In this document: positions 35,216 to 47,097 of the stretch, piece by piece
How positions within the stretch are numbered: position 1 is the first letter of the stretch
Layout: each line of letters opens with the position of its first letter
Origin: Molossus alvarezi
Taxonomy: Eukaryota > Chordata > Mammalia > Chiroptera > Molossidae
Direction: 5' to 3'
Assembly: GCA_037176705.1 (NCBI GenBank)
Contig: CM073899.1
Location: forward strand, 7,378,001 to 7,442,000
Length of the DNA: 64,000 nt
Made by a program: the position numbers and the translations under genes
The notes under the pieces: generated by a model
The model's input: only the letters and a program-made list of their open reading frames with translations
What the model was told of the DNA's origin: nothing
Databases searched by the model: none

Positions 35216-35395
35216 AAAAACTGAGAATCAACTTGGGTTTGTTTAAATTTTAGTCTGTGCTTTAATTTTATTTTTTAAGTGACAGGTATAATATTACTCC
35301 CTCTTTGAAATATTTCTTAATCCCCCCAAAATAAATATGCCTCATCCTTCGTGGAACTCCAGACACAGCATTCCATAGGAAGTCACCCTAAAGCT

Positions 35396-35737
35396 GTCTG
35401 ATGGACAGTTAGAACACCATATACCAGGCATTTAGCATGCATATATAATTGACACTGGGCACACTGTATGTTGCACTTAACATACTTTATGATTGACGTT
35501 TGGCATGACATATAATGGGCAATGAGCACAGTGTACAAAAACCTAGGATAGCATTGAACAGGTGTTTTGTGTGCTGCATGGTGGGCACAGCACAGTGTAG
35601 GATGGACACTCAGCACACTACACAGTGGTTACCTAGCATGCCGTACGATGGGCATTCTGTATGTCATACCATGAACACTTAGCACACTTTACCATAAGTA
35701 TGCAGCACATCGTATGAAGGGTACAGAGGATACAGTA
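35396..35737. repeat. Degenerate 23-bp tandem repeat (minisatellite-like)
   Basis: From 35577 to 35737, seven consecutive 23-base units stay in register (starts 35577, 35600, 35623, 35646, 35669, 35692, 35715). Most contain an ATGGGCAC-like core, AGCACA-like middle and end in NGTA or NATA. Less regular units of the same pattern extend left to about 35396, with occasional 21- or 25-base units. Identity between neighbours is only moderate, so the array is old. It is not a multiple of three and does not encode a repeat protein. Confidence 0.82.
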
Positions 35738-36311
35738 CATCACACAAATGTACCTTTTTGTTAGACCAAACATGAATGCCACAACAGCAACTTTATGTTA
35801 TCTATCTATCCATAGTATGTACTACAGAAAGTAAATTACATAGTAGAATACTTAGTATAATAGTTGTCTTTGTAAATTAAAAAATAAAACTTTACATTTT
35901 ATGTGTTTTTCACTAAAAAGTACACGTTCTATTACTAGACACTGATTAAATAAATATTTGAGTGATGACACACTCAAAAATAAAGACATTAACCTGATAC
36001 CTACTTAAGGAAACAAAAATGAGCGATAATGATACTAGATCAAATTAACCTTCTTCATTTCAGTTAATGCATTTTTTGTAATAATAACTAAGTCATTTCC
36101 AGATTGTTTAAAGGATGGAAAAACAAGAGATGGTGACACCTATATTTAGCATTTTACACATAAGTGGTCAGATGAGAGCTTAGATTCTGAGTGAGGATTT
36201 AATTTCAGTTACAAAAAGAATTTGATTACAGAGTTCCTGCCATTAGAAGTACAGACGCTTACTGACTAGTTCACCTACCGTGACAGAGAGCACTCTGCAA
36301 GCCACTTCTAA
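35738..36311. other. Non-coding sequence, nothing recognised
   Basis: AT-rich; no repeat or conserved frame is seen. Confidence 0.5.
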
Positions 36312-36764
36312 TCACATGACCTCCTTTAAGAATGCCAAGCCAAAAGCAAAATATGACCTCCCAAAGAGGCAGCTGGAACCTTGTACAGTGACCACAGCAC
36401 TCTGAGCATGCTCAGGTATGAGCATATCAGTAGATGAATGATTATGTTTAGTATCATTCATGAGAATGTATGCCATGAAAATAAGATAACTTATGTTCAG
36501 TGCAGGCAACCACATACGAGGAAGAATATGTAATCCAGTTACAAACCCTTTGACCAAAAATATAGTTGACAAATTCAGTGCAGTATTTGATCCCATAAGA
36601 ATAAATTCCCTTTTCAGATCTCCTTCAGCCTGCCACTCCAATCTGGGCAATACGCTGAAACAGAGGCCCACATTCTTTAGGAATCTAACAATTTTCTCCA
36701 TTGCTGCCAGCACACATGAAAGGGACAAAAGCCCCTTGGAAGTAATTTGGCATGTTTCTGCCAT
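36312..36764 (-). other. Unassigned 150-codon open frame, coding status doubtful
   Basis: The minus-strand frame begins MAETCQITSKGLLSLSCVLA and has at least two hydrophobic stretches, around residues 58-75 (NTALNLSTIFLVKGFVTG) and 85-100 (LPALNISYLIFMAYIL). It is not part of any L1, SINE or LTR I recognise. A plus-strand frame of 100 codons (36493-36795) overlaps it, so one may be the shadow of the other, or both of nothing. I do not recognise the protein. It might be a decayed retrocopy; no target-site repeat or poly-A was identified. Confidence 0.3.
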
Positions 36765-37035
36765 ATTTACTAAGTATTTGAAGGTATGTCAATAATTTAT
36801 AAGCAGATGATTAAATACAAAGCTGCAATGTTGGTTTCATTTATGTAGTAAGGGCCATATAGCTTTCTTGTGTCTTATGTTTCTATTGCAGTGTATTAAT
36901 AGGTATTTTTCCTATAATTTTTGTGTTTTAGAAACATCAGACTGATATCAATTTACACAATCTATAAGAAATTTCTAAACAATGACTTGTTACACTCATC
37001 CATTAGCAGAAATGCTATTCACATACAAGGAAGAT

Positions 37036-37380
37036 ATTAGAGCAGCCATAACAAAGTACCACAGACTGGTGGCTTAAGAAAACATACATTTTCTCACAGC
37101 TGTGGAGGCTATAGGTCACAGTCAAGGTGTCATCAAGGTTGGTTTCTCTGGAGGCCTTTTTCCGTGGTTCATAGATGGCCAGATTCTCCCGTGTCTTCCG
37201 AAGGTCTTCCCTCTATGTGTGTCCAAGTTCTAATCCCCTTGGATTAGGGCTCTCTCTAATATCCTCTTTTTAATTCAGTTACATCCTTAATCACTGTCTG
37301 CAAATACAGTCACATTCTGAGCTACCAGGAATTGGGACTTCAACGTATGAATTTTGGGGACATAAAATTCAGCCCAGAAT
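37036..37380 (-). mobile_element. MLT1-type solo LTR, antisense
   Basis: The plus strand shows the complement of an MLT1 LTR: ACAAAGTACCACAGACTGGT, TTTTCTCACAGCTGTGGAGG, AGATGGCCAGATTCTCCCGT, AATACAGTCACATTCTGAGC and ATGAATTTTGGGGACATAAA. The ends are close to complete. Confidence 0.87.
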
Positions 37381-37402
37381 TAAAGGGTATTTCCTTATGC
37401 TA

Positions 37403-37408
37403 AGACAC

Positions 37409-37437
<29 letters not shown>
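37403..37437 (+). repeat. (CA)n microsatellite
   Basis: CACACA run just right of the MLT1 LTR. Confidence 0.95.
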
Positions 37438-37439
<2 letters not shown>

Positions 37440-37494
37440 CTGAATTATATTTTCTCATACTCAATTGTGTTGAAAATAAAACTGCTTTTGTAAA

Positions 37495-37575
37495 TGGGAT
37501 GTATAGGTTTGCATCCAAGTTCTACTGCTTACTACCTGTGTGGCCTTAAACAAATTATTTGAAGCAAGTATGTGG
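37495..37575 (+). repeat. MIR core fragment
   Basis: GGTTTGCATCCAAGTTCTAC, TGCTTACTACCTGTGTGGCC and AAACAAATTATTTG match the MIR core order. Confidence 0.7.
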
Positions 37576-38528
37576 TGACCCTGGAGCATTCTTAACAGGG
37601 TACATAGCTATTTGTCACACAGGACTCCTTATAAGTTACTACCCCTAAAAAAGCTGTTTCTCAAAATATCCTAATTAATAGTGCTGGGGTGGGAGGTTAT
37701 CATCTATAAAGTGTGGAAATCCCTTCTCAGAGTTTTCTTACTCACTAATCTTGGTGGGTGCCCAAGACTTGATATTTAACAAATGCTCTGGTGGTTCTGA
37801 ACAGGAAAGACAGCAGAACCCCAGTAAACGTCCTCTCTGGTCTGGACACTGCCCTCAGTTGGATTTGTGCCTTCATTGTCCATTTCGATAAAGTGCTGTG
37901 GTAAGTGTTCGTGAATATTAAGAACAATCGTCATTATCATGACCATAGTCACCACTATTATGACTATTAATATTTATCTTTAAGATTTTTACCTCGCTTT
38001 CTTGAACGTTTGTCTTCCTTTGGTTTTTATGATGCCACTGTTTCCCAGTTTAAAAAAAAAAGTGCTTTGGACCTTAACCAAAAGGTAAATTTTCTTCCTA
38101 AAGGATATTTTTGTGTGAAAATTGTGAGAATTAATAAGGATTATAAGAGAAATCTCCTAGCAATATGGAATTTCATCATTTAAAATATATATGAGAAAAT
38201 ATCACACTTTTAATTTCTTAAATAAAGATATTCTTAAATACGTGACCTCTGTATATTTTTGGCAGTAGTGAATAAAACCATAAAGAGATTTTAGCTAAGT
38301 TTAACTGTATCATATTCCCACCATTGTAAAACTGGTTCATCTACCCAGCGGTAGAAATTTGCACAAGACCCGAAAGCACACCAGCCCCCCCTTGCAGGAA
38401 CACAGAAAGCAGCAAACACATTCATTTCTTAAATTGACCACCTGACAATTTCCGTATCTACACTTTTAGTCATCAGTGTACATATATGTTGCAGCACTGA
38501 GCAGTACAATTATTGCCATTAGCTTATA
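37576..38528. other. Non-coding sequence, nothing recognised
   Basis: No repeat or frame could be named. Confidence 0.5.
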
Positions 38529-38744
38529 GTTTTTTTAAAGTATGTTTTTACTGATTTTTTAGAGAGAGAGGAAGGGAAAGAGATAGAAACATCGATGTGA
38601 GAGAGCAACATCGATCGGCTGCCTCTCGCGTGCCCCCTGCTGGGGATGGAGCTTGCAACCCTGGCCGGTGCCCTGACTGGGAATGGAACAGGGACCGCTC
38701 AGTCCATGGAAAGACACTCAATCCACTGAGCCACAGCAGCTGGG
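38529..38744 (-). mobile_element. VES SINE, short subtype
   Basis: The plus strand reads GATTTTTTAGAGAGAGAGGA, GCAACATCGATCGGCTGCCT, and ends CACTGAGCCACAGCAGCTGG. The flanking repeats contain TTATAGT. Confidence 0.9.
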
Positions 38745-41107
38745 CCACATTATAGTCTTTATTATGTAAAGCTCTTTAATGCCTAGATAAAAAGTGGCAA
38801 AGTAGGTTTCAGATGAGTTCTATGATTTAGAAGTGGAAGGCTACTGGCCACATCTAAATGGCTCCTGTGAATGCACGTGTCTCTCATACCCTCAGTTAGC
38901 CCAGGAGGCCACTGCCCAACAATGCCAACCTGAGTGCTGTCCCCACATTTTAAAAACTGTGACCACAGAAGAGAATCAGTCTTCTCCCAGTGGTAACTAT
39001 GATCAAGTATAAACTTGCACGTTCACTGGCTATGTGTTCCCCCACGCAGAGAACGCTGTGAGAGGGGGGAAAAAACATCCAATTCAGGAGCAAAAATCAG
39101 CAATAATAAATTTTAAAAACAATTCATCTAAGTTTTTTTAAATTTTATTTTGTATTTGTTCCAGTTGTTTCTGAGGCCCAGCTGTTTGGGGGTTTAAACA
39201 TGCACTACTTTTCATGAGCCCGGTATATTCCTGAGATATAACATGTAGAATTCTGCCCTTATCCAGAACACGGCGCTTTTCTACTTAAGACTGATGCGCA
39301 CAGTTCTAGATTTCATATTCTGCTTCTAGTTCCTTTAATTTAAATAGTTTAATTTTTATTATCAACATGACAAAGTATGATATCTACTCTTTGAAATGAA
39401 AAATTAGTATCTGTAGAATTTAAGAATGAATTTCAATATTATAAATTACAAAGAAAAAATAAAGAAAGCAGCTATTTGTTTTTAAATAATATTCTGCCAT
39501 TTCTTCTTTCAAACTTCCAGGATTTTCTGGGGGCCATATGGTATAAGGTGAAGAATCCTGGAATGTCGGTAAGAGTTTTACCTGATGCTAAATTGAAGTG
39601 ATTTTAAAAATAATTTAAAAAAATTAATTATAAGATTCAGACAATAATCCAGTGAAGATACAGTTCTTTTCTGTGTGTGAGTGAAACCCATTGCATTTTA
39701 TGTTATCTATAAGGAAAAAAGTAATAACATATCATGTACTGATGTTATAAATTAGTCCTCGATAAAGAGTAATTCTTTCTATTTTATTTTTTCCCACTGT
39801 TCTGAAAATCTGAAGAATTATGTACATTTTGATCATACAATGTAAATAAGTTTAGTCTGTGGATATTATGCTATACGAGAATACAATATTGGGTTCAAAA
39901 TTTACTATAATAAATTGCATCTGTTCTAAGATTAAATTGTTTATATACTATAAATCCAAATTTTGTATACACACTCTGAAATCATGTCTAGAAAGGGATG
40001 TAAATACTGCATGCTTATGGAAATACTGCAGTGCTTCTCATTCAGCTAAGTGATTAGCTTTGTCGACAGAAAGAATACAAGATGTTGTTTTCAGTATTAC
40101 TAAAATATGTTTTACAAAAAAACTTGATGATAAAATGATCAAATATAATTTTCTTTACGCTGTTTCATGCCTCATGAAAATAAGTTCTAGCATAAAAAGA
40201 ATTTGAAATGTTTGACAGTACTAGTCTTCTGTAAGAGAAATATAAAATATTTCATTTAATATGTTGAAGTAGTTTATGACTATTTTTCACAGTTTCGAAG
40301 ATTGTTATGCTAATAGTATGACCAGGTAGAGTCTCATATGTAAATTTTCAGAATGAATACAATAAAACTTGGGAGGTTATTAAAATATGACTTCTGCATT
40401 AGTGAAGAAATAAGAGCGACAGAAACCACAAGCATCATAACTAACTGTTCATAGAGAATGAGTTTATAATAAAACTTTTTGGCATATTAACAAACTAACA
40501 TAACCAATCAGAGGAAGGGATAGGCTTTTAAAACATAAAACTTCATAGAGGCATGCTTCTAATAGGCATCTAAGTGCATACTAAGAGGGTGCACATTCAA
40601 ATTTCCTATAAATTTATAAGCTCAGAGTGAAGTGGATAGTGATTGAGGATGTAGAAGTGGGTAAAAATGTGATTTTATACACACACACAAACACACATTC
40701 CTTTCCAACACAAAGTCAATAATTCCTCCAAAAGACAAGCAAAGTAAACAAAAAGACAAATTAAGAGTCACAGAAATAAAAGACCTAAGAGTGGAGATGG
40801 GAAAAGCCATAGCCAGTGGGAAGACAAAAGAAGGACTAATTATATGCTAAACTTGATTTGGAGGCATCATCTATCCAATCTTCTTGTTCTGGAATTGAGG
40901 AGTAAATCCTACTTCAATGAGTCATGGTAAGAATTATATTAAAGAGAAAAAAGTCATTTGTGTAGTGTAAAATTCTAGACAGTAGTTGTTATGGTAAAGA
41001 TCATGGAATGCAACCTCCTAAATCCAAACATTTAATAGCAATTCTGTTACTAATATTTACACATATTGTATTATTTTAATGTTTATAAGGATAAAAATGA
41101 TACATAT
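38745..41107. other. Mostly unique AT-rich sequence
   Basis: No named repeat, gene or RNA is recognised. It is the longest repeat-poor stretch in the left two thirds of the window. Confidence 0.5.
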
Positions 41108-41325
41108 CGCCCTTGCCAGTTTTTCTCAGTGGTTAGTGCATCAGCCCAGGCACCAAAGGGTTGCAGGTTCGATCCCTGGCCCCAGTTGGGGTTATGCAGA
41201 AGGCAACCAGCTGATGTGTCTTTCTCACATCAATGTTTCTCTCTCTTTCTCTTTCTCTCTCTCTCCCTCCCTCCCTCCCACGCTTTCTCTCTCCCATTCA
41301 TGAAAAAGAAAATCAATGGAAAAAA
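41108..41325 (+). mobile_element. VES SINE with internal deletion
   Basis: The head is GCCCTTGCCAGTTTTTCTCA with a B-box GCAGGTTCGATCCCTGG that joins directly to the CCCCAGTTGGGGTTATGC block, so the middle of the element is missing. The CT-rich body is expanded. The flanking repeats are AATGATACATAT and AATAATACATAT. Confidence 0.9.
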
Positions 41326-42134
41326 ATAATACATATTTCATAAATGATGAAATGTAAAGACATGTAAACATACTTAAATGTGCCAGGAGCATAATAAATA
41401 ATAAATAATTAATGCTACTTTTTTATGCTGCATGATGGCATATTTTACATGACCCCAGGACTAAGCTAGGAGGATTAATCCTTGATTCCTTTTGAACTAA
41501 AATTTTGTTCCATGAGTATGTTTAGCCATAGGTAATTATATTATAGATCAATTTCTTCAAAAAGAACAAGAATTTGAAGCCCAGAGGGTGGGGACAACAT
41601 GCTCAGAGCCACACTTTACACCACCAGTCAGGACTAGAGTTCACATTTTCTGATGGTAATTTGGGCTTTAAAATGTTTCCCACATTGACGATTGCATAAG
41701 TACATCATGAAGAATATTCAAAAGTGATTTATTCAAATGTTGGCTATGCACAAAGCCACTGGCAACTTCATTGTTTACACTTCCTACTAGGCAACTGTGG
41801 CAAGAAAGACCGAGTAGGTATAAAGCAACATGGGCAGTTATTCATGAATGCCTCAGTTCTTCAGGCACTAACACAGATATGTTAATATGTCAAATCTACT
41901 GGTGATGTAAGCACTAAATGTTTTAATTATGTGAAGAACTTTCAAAAGAGAATTAGAATTAAATAAACATAATTATATAAATGTAATATAATTTACATAT
42001 AAATAATAAATGATAAAATATATAAATCACATTATACATTAAAATAAGTTTTAGAACAAAGCCATTTCCAAAGTTATACTCTTTCTGATTCCACTACAGA
42101 TAGTTTTGACTCATTTTTCTTCTAAATATAACTA
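41326..42134. other. Non-coding sequence, one possible L2/MIR trace
   Basis: AAGCCCAGAGGGTGGGGACA with ATGCTCAGAGCCACACT near 41576-41615 is weakly L2/MIR-like. Otherwise nothing is recognised. Confidence 0.4.
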
Positions 42135-42245
42135 AATATCCTGGATACTTTCACAGGTATATTCTGCCAAACATTAAAAACAAAAACAAAAAAACTAACA
42201 CCTATCCTTCGTAAACTATTCCAGAAACATTCAGGAGGAGGGAAG
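42135..42245 (+). mobile_element. L1 ORF2 segment left of HAL1 copy C
   Basis: CAGGTATATTCTGCCAAACA, ACACCTATCCTTCGTAAACT and TTCAGGAGGAGGGAAGA are L1 ORF2 sequence at the start of the RT. It is interrupted at about 42246. Confidence 0.8.
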
Positions 42246-43243
42246 ACGACTTCCAGTCCAGATGGCGGGTAGGCACCTGCAGTCTCACCTTCTCCCACAA
42301 CCACATCAAAATTACAACTAAACTCAGAACAACCATAATTCAGAACCATCTGACATCAAGCTGAATGGAAGTCCTACAACTACGAGATTAAAGCAGCAGC
42401 CACACGGAGATTGGTAGGAAGGGTGGAGGCGAACGGGCTGGTCCCACACCCACGTGTGGTGGATAAAAATCAGGAGGACACCTCAGCTGGGAAGATCCTC
42501 CCTGTGGAGTGAGGGATCCTCGTCCTACACCAGGTGCCCAGCTCAGGGTTCCAGTGCCAGGAAGAGAATCCCCATCACTTCTGGCTGTAAAACCAGGGGG
42601 AACTGAGGCTGAGGGAGGCTGAGGCTCCTGGAGCCCCAGGCAGTTTTTAAAGGGCCCACACATGAACTTGCTCCCTCTAAGCTCTGAGGGGAGACAGATT
42701 GAGGGGCACCAGAGAACAGAGAAAAACTGAGTTGTTTGGCCTTGGGACAAGGCCTGGAGGGGTAGCTTTCTCCTGGACAGATGTGCTCAAGGAGGCTGAT
42801 GTTCCTTTGGTGAGCCCTTCCCTGGGGCGGCACATGTCCACCATATCTGGGACTCTACCAACCTGGCTCACCCTATTTACCCCACCCTGGTGATTTCCTG
42901 AGGCCCTCCCCCACCCAACCTTAGGGCCCACCCAAGCTGTATCCAAAGGCTTTACCATAGGATTGACCTGTCTTGGATCTTGCTTCAGAGTTTCCTAAAA
43001 TCTCTCAAACAAGCAGCATCTGGTCTCAGTGAGCCCCATACCTCTCATTAAGTGATCCTAGGCCTGGCACTAGAAGCAGCCAGCCTCGGTTCACAACTTG
43101 GCTTTTCCTGTACATCTCCAAGCCCAGCACAAGAAGCAGCCATCTGCAGATCGCTTTGTAGCTTATGCCTGGTTGGTTCCAGAGAGGAACACAGGCAGTG
43201 TTGCCCCAGAGCCAGCACACCCAAAGCACCACCGCCCAACAAG
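42246..43243 (+). mobile_element. HAL1 5' UTR fragment, copy C (no ORF1, no 3' end)
   Basis: It starts GACTTCCAGTCCAGATGGCG and stays collinear with the 5' UTRs of copies A, B and D (GACATCAAGCTGAATGGAAG, CCCACACCCACGTGTGGTGG, CAAGCAGCATCTGGTCTCAG). It stops at CACCACCGCCCAACAAG, which in copy A continues toward ORF1. It then joins L1 ORF2 without an A-tail or a visible target-site repeat. About 70 bases of host ORF2 are missing at the join. Confidence 0.8.
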
Positions 43244-43667
43244 ATAAAGACATTACGAAGAAAGAAAATTATAGTACAACATCCCTGATGAAAATAGATT
43301 TAAAAATTAACAATATATTAGCAAAGCAAATCCAGCAATGCATTTTAAAAAGTCATATACTATGATCAAGTAGGTCTTATTCCTGGGATGCAGGGTTGAT
43401 TGAATATTTTCAAATCAATTAATGTGATCCAACACATAAAGAATAAAGTCATATTCTATCAAAAGATAAAGAAATATCACTTGACAAAATCTAGTACCCA
43501 TTTATGATAAAAACTCTCAGAAAATTGTGAATAGAGGGAATATATCTCAATATAATAAAGGCCATATATGACAAACCCACAGCCAACATCATACTCAATA
43601 GAGAAAAACTAAAAGTGTTTTTCTTAAGTTCAGGAAAAGACAGAGATGCCCACTTTCACAACTTTTT
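43244..43667 (+). mobile_element. L1 ORF2 segment right of HAL1 copy C
   Basis: AAAGACATTACGAAGAAAGA, ATACTATGATCAAGTAGGTC, TTCCTGGGATGCAGGGTTGA and AGACAGAGATGCCCACTTTC are RT-domain coding sequence with stops. It ends at the T-rich start of the antisense HAL1 copy E. Confidence 0.82.
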
Positions 43668-44094
43668 TAAAAAATAATTTTAAAAATTTTAGTTACAATA
43701 AACATACAATATTATATTATTTTCAGGTATACAACACAGTAAGTAGACATGATAAATCTTACTAAGAGATCATTGTGAAAAATCTCATATTCATCTGACA
43801 TCATACCTAGTTATTAGAACATTATTGCCTATATTTTATATGCTGTACTTTATACCCTGATGACTACTGTGTAACTACTAATTTGTATTTCTAAATCCCT
43901 TCACCTTTTCACCTACCCTCACCCCACTCTCATTTGGCAACTGTCAAAATGTTCTCAGTATCTGTGAGTCTGTTTCTGGTCTCTTTGCTCATTTATTTTG
44001 ATATTTAGATTCAGTTTTTGATAGATATGTATTTATTACTATTTTATTGTTTATATATTTGACCTCTTGATCTTTTTTTTTTTTTTTCTTTTTC

Positions 44095-45220
44095 ATCTTT
44101 ATAAAGATCCTTAAACATTTCATGTAATACTGGTTTCTTGGCGAGGAACTCATTTAGCTTTTTCTTGTCTGGGAAACTCTTTGTCTGACCTTCAATTCTA
44201 AATGATAGCTTTGCAGGCTAGAGTAATCTTGGTTATAGATCCTTGCTTTTTATCACTTTGAATATTTCTAGCCACTCTCTTCTGGCTTGAAAAGTTTCTG
44301 TTGAGAAATCAGCTGACACTGATGGGAGTTCTGTTGTAGGTAACTAACTGCTTTTCTCTTGCTGCTTTTATTTTATTTTTTTCTTTATTGACTTTAGAGA
44401 GAGAGGAAGAGAGAGGGAGAGAGAGATAGAACATCGATTGGCCACCTCCTGCATGTCCCCCCACTGGGGATTTTGCCCACTACTTGGGCATGGGCCCAGA
44501 CCAGAAATTGAACCAGCAACCTCTTGGTGCATGGACTGATGCTCAATCACTGAGCCACATGGGCCAGGCTCTCCTGCTGCTTTTAAGATTCTCTCTTTGT
44601 CTTTAACATTTGGCATCTTAATTATGATGTGTCTTTGTATGGGCCTCTTTGGGTTCATCTTGTTTGGGACTCTCTAACACTTCTTGGACTTATATGTCTA
44701 TTTCTTTCACTAAGTAAGGGAAGATTTCTGTCATTATTTATTCATAGGAGTTTTCAATTTCTTGCTCTCTCTCCTCTCCTTCTGGCACTCCCATGATGAG
44801 GATGTTGGTATGCTTGAAGTTATCCCGGAGGCTCGTTACACTATCTTCATATTTTGGATTCTTTTTCTTTCTGCTGTTCTGGCTGGTTGCTTTGTGCCTT
44901 CTTATATTCCAAATCACTTATTTAATTCTCAGTGTCCTCTACTGCACTATTAATTCCCTGTCAATTATTCTTTATTTCGGTTAGGGTATTCTTTATTTCT
45001 GATTGGTTCTTTTTTTTTATTTTTTTATTTTTATTTTTTTTATGGTTCCTATGTCCTTCTTCATGCTGTTGAAGTACTCGCTAAGTTTCTTGAATTTCTC
45101 GCCAAGTTCCTTGAGCATATTTATAACCATCATTTTGAACTCTGTATCTGGTAGTTTGCTTTCCTCTATTTCCTTTACTCCTTTTTCTAGAGATTTCTCC
45201 TGTTCTTTTATTTGGGACAT
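44095..45220 (-). pseudogene. ORF1 of HAL1-type copy E, broken and SINE-interrupted
   Basis: The N-terminal frame (45220 down to 45017) reads MSQIKEQEKSLEKGVKEIEE then two heptads, LKELGEK and FKKLSEY, matching the coiled coil of L1-type ORF1. The RRM region lies near 44900-44750. The C-terminal domain starts MNPKRPIQRHIIIKMPNVKD and KERILKAAGE (44658 downward), after which it runs into the SINE at 44371-44572, giving a chimeric open frame. The rest of the C-terminal domain continues to about 44095. Confidence 0.8.
44371..44572 (-). mobile_element. VES SINE, short subtype, inside HAL1 copy E ORF1
   Basis: The plus strand reads CTTTATTGACTTTAGAGAGA, GGCCACCTCCTGCATGTCCC, and ends ATCACTGAGCCACATGGGCC. 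The flanking repeats are CTCTTGCTGCTTTTA and CTCCTGCTGCTTTTA. Confidence 0.92.
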
Positions 45221-45935
45221 GTTATTTGTCTCCTTATTTTGGCTGCTTCCTTGTGTTTGTTTCTATATATTAGGTAGAGCTGTTGTTTTTTTTTTCTCCA
45301 AAACTTGGTACAAAGGATATAAAGTGGTCTTGTGTAGTTGGTGTCCTGTAGGTCCCAGTGGCATAGCCTCCCCAGCTACCTGAGCTGGGCTCTCCAGGTG
45401 CACACTTTTGTGGGCTGTGTGTACTGTCCTATTGTAGTTGAGCCTTGATTAATATTGGCATCACTGGAGTGATTGATCCCAAGGCCAATCAGCTGTGAGG
45501 ATCAGCTGAGACTACATCAGAAGAGCAGCTATGCAAGAGTCAACCCTATGGAGTAGTACTTGCCTTAGTGGTGCTCAGAGTCTGCCCCTGAGCATGTTGC
45601 TTGTGGAGGTGGTAGGGTTTTGATCTGGTGTGGTCTGAAGCCGTCCACGCTACAGAGTGAGCTGAAGATGGGTGCTACTTGTGTTGAGCTTGGAAGTTCT
45701 CCGGAGAGACCAAGCTGTGAACCAAGCCTGCATGCTGCTAATGCCAGGCTTCAGGCCACTTAGCAAGAGGTAGGGTATATAGCAGACGATGCTGCTCATT
45801 TGAGAGATTTTAGGAAAGTCCAAGTCATAAGGCAAGAGAGGCCAGTTGTATGAAAAAGCCACTGGAAATGGCTTGGCTGGGCCCCGCAAGCTGGATATAG
45901 CGGTGTCTCAGGAAATCACCCGGCCAGGGCAAATC

Positions 45936-46534
45936 AGGAAACAATGCCAATAAATTTGTCCATATCTTATTCTGCCTAGGGTTAATGCTGTATTTTAATT
46001 AATTTGAAATTACTACTCCAAAAGAAACAGGATGGCAATTATATGATTTGGGAGAAAAAAAAAGGAGTTCCAGTGTTTTTCACACATCAAACCTTAATAT
46101 TTACACCTTTCAAAATATTTATAGAAAAATTATATACAAGTTTATGTATGCCAAAAATAGTCATTAGAATAACAACTGTGGCATAAACAAATCTGAACAA
46201 AATATAACACACTAAAACAAATACCTACCTTACGTAAAAGTTACTTTTGACTCTGGTAACTACCAAAATTCTTGATGAGTGAAAATTTTTTAAATTAGAT
46301 TTAGAAATCTGAATTAGATTAAAAGAAACTTTTAAAATAGTCTATAAGTATATATAAGTATATACTGTACTTATAACTATTCATAGCTTCAGAATTGGCT
46401 GAGAAAAGAAAGGATATTTCTTACCATCAAGTCATAATTTATCTTTGGAACTAAGAAATACTAAAGACAAGGGCTTTGTGACTATACGGTTTAAACTAGT
46501 TTAAACTACCCTAAAGGCAGAATATAAGAAAGAG
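45936..46534. other. AT-rich non-coding sequence, nothing recognised
   Basis: No repeat or conserved frame is seen. Confidence 0.5.
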
Positions 46535-47097
46535 GTTAGAGTCATGCAGTGCACAACCATGTTTCAGTCATCAATTTTCTATATATACGATGGTGGTCCC
46601 ATGAGATTATAATGGGGCTGAAAAGTCCCTATCTTCTAGTGACACCAGTGCCAACCTAACACTGTATGGGGGGCATTCATTGCTCAGGTGTTTGTGGTGG
46701 CTTCTGTAGAAACCTACTGAGCTGCAAAGTGTATAAATGTATGTTACATGCACTGTGTGCAGTACGTGATCGTTGATACTAATAATAAATGTGTTGCTGG
46801 TTTATATATTTACTATACTATACTTAATGCTATTTTAGAGTGTTCTCGCTCTACTCATAAAAAAAGTTTGTTGTTACCTAGTATATCCTGTTACACCAGC
46901 GGCAGTCTCATGCAACTCATGTGTATCGTTTCTCTTGATTACATTATTTTCTCTTTTGTTGACTTAATTTCCTGTTGTTTGTATAATACAGGCCTGTCAG
47001 CTAAGAGCAATAGGCTATGCCATAAGCTTAGATGTGTAGCAGGCTATTGTCTAGGTTTGTGTAAGTATACTCTGTGATCTTTGTTCAATGACAAAAA
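46535..47097 (+). mobile_element. Old DNA-transposon-like repeat, family name uncertain
   Basis: The left end GAGTCATGCAGTGCACAACC and ACGATGGTGGTCCCATGAGA, and the right end GCAATAGGCTATGCCATAAG, GTCTAGGTTTGTGTAAGTAT and ACTCTGTGATC, match in order a repeat I know from mammals, with termini resembling GTCATGCxxCGCATAACGA. The 109-codon frame inside (46748-47077) shows no transposase motif I recognise. Family name not recalled with certainty. Confidence 0.65.

Larger units (their letters stand above)
43668..45935 (-). mobile_element. HAL1-type element, copy E, antisense, older lineage
   Basis: Read on the minus strand it has a 5' UTR (45935 to about 45300), an ORF1 (45220 to about 44095), then directly an L1-type 3' UTR (about 44060-43680) ending in an A-rich tail seen as T/A-rich sequence on the plus strand. 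Landmarks of the 3' UTR on the plus strand are TTTTAGTTACAATAAACATA, TTTCAGGTATACAACACAGT and GGCAACTGTCAAAATGTTCT. ORF1 end and 3' UTR are joined without ORF2. Its UTRs differ clearly from copies A-D. A VES SINE interrupts ORF1. Confidence 0.7.

Noticed and set aside
36312..36764. Sideroflexin-like membrane protein pseudogene
   Set aside because: A faint likeness in hydrophobic pattern is too weak, and flanking residues do not fit; left unassigned.
44368..44658. 96-codon minus-strand frame as a gene
   Set aside because: Chimera of HAL1 copy E ORF1 and an inserted VES SINE.
45003..45383. 126-codon plus-strand frame
   Set aside because: Antisense shadow of copy E ORF1 start and 5' UTR.
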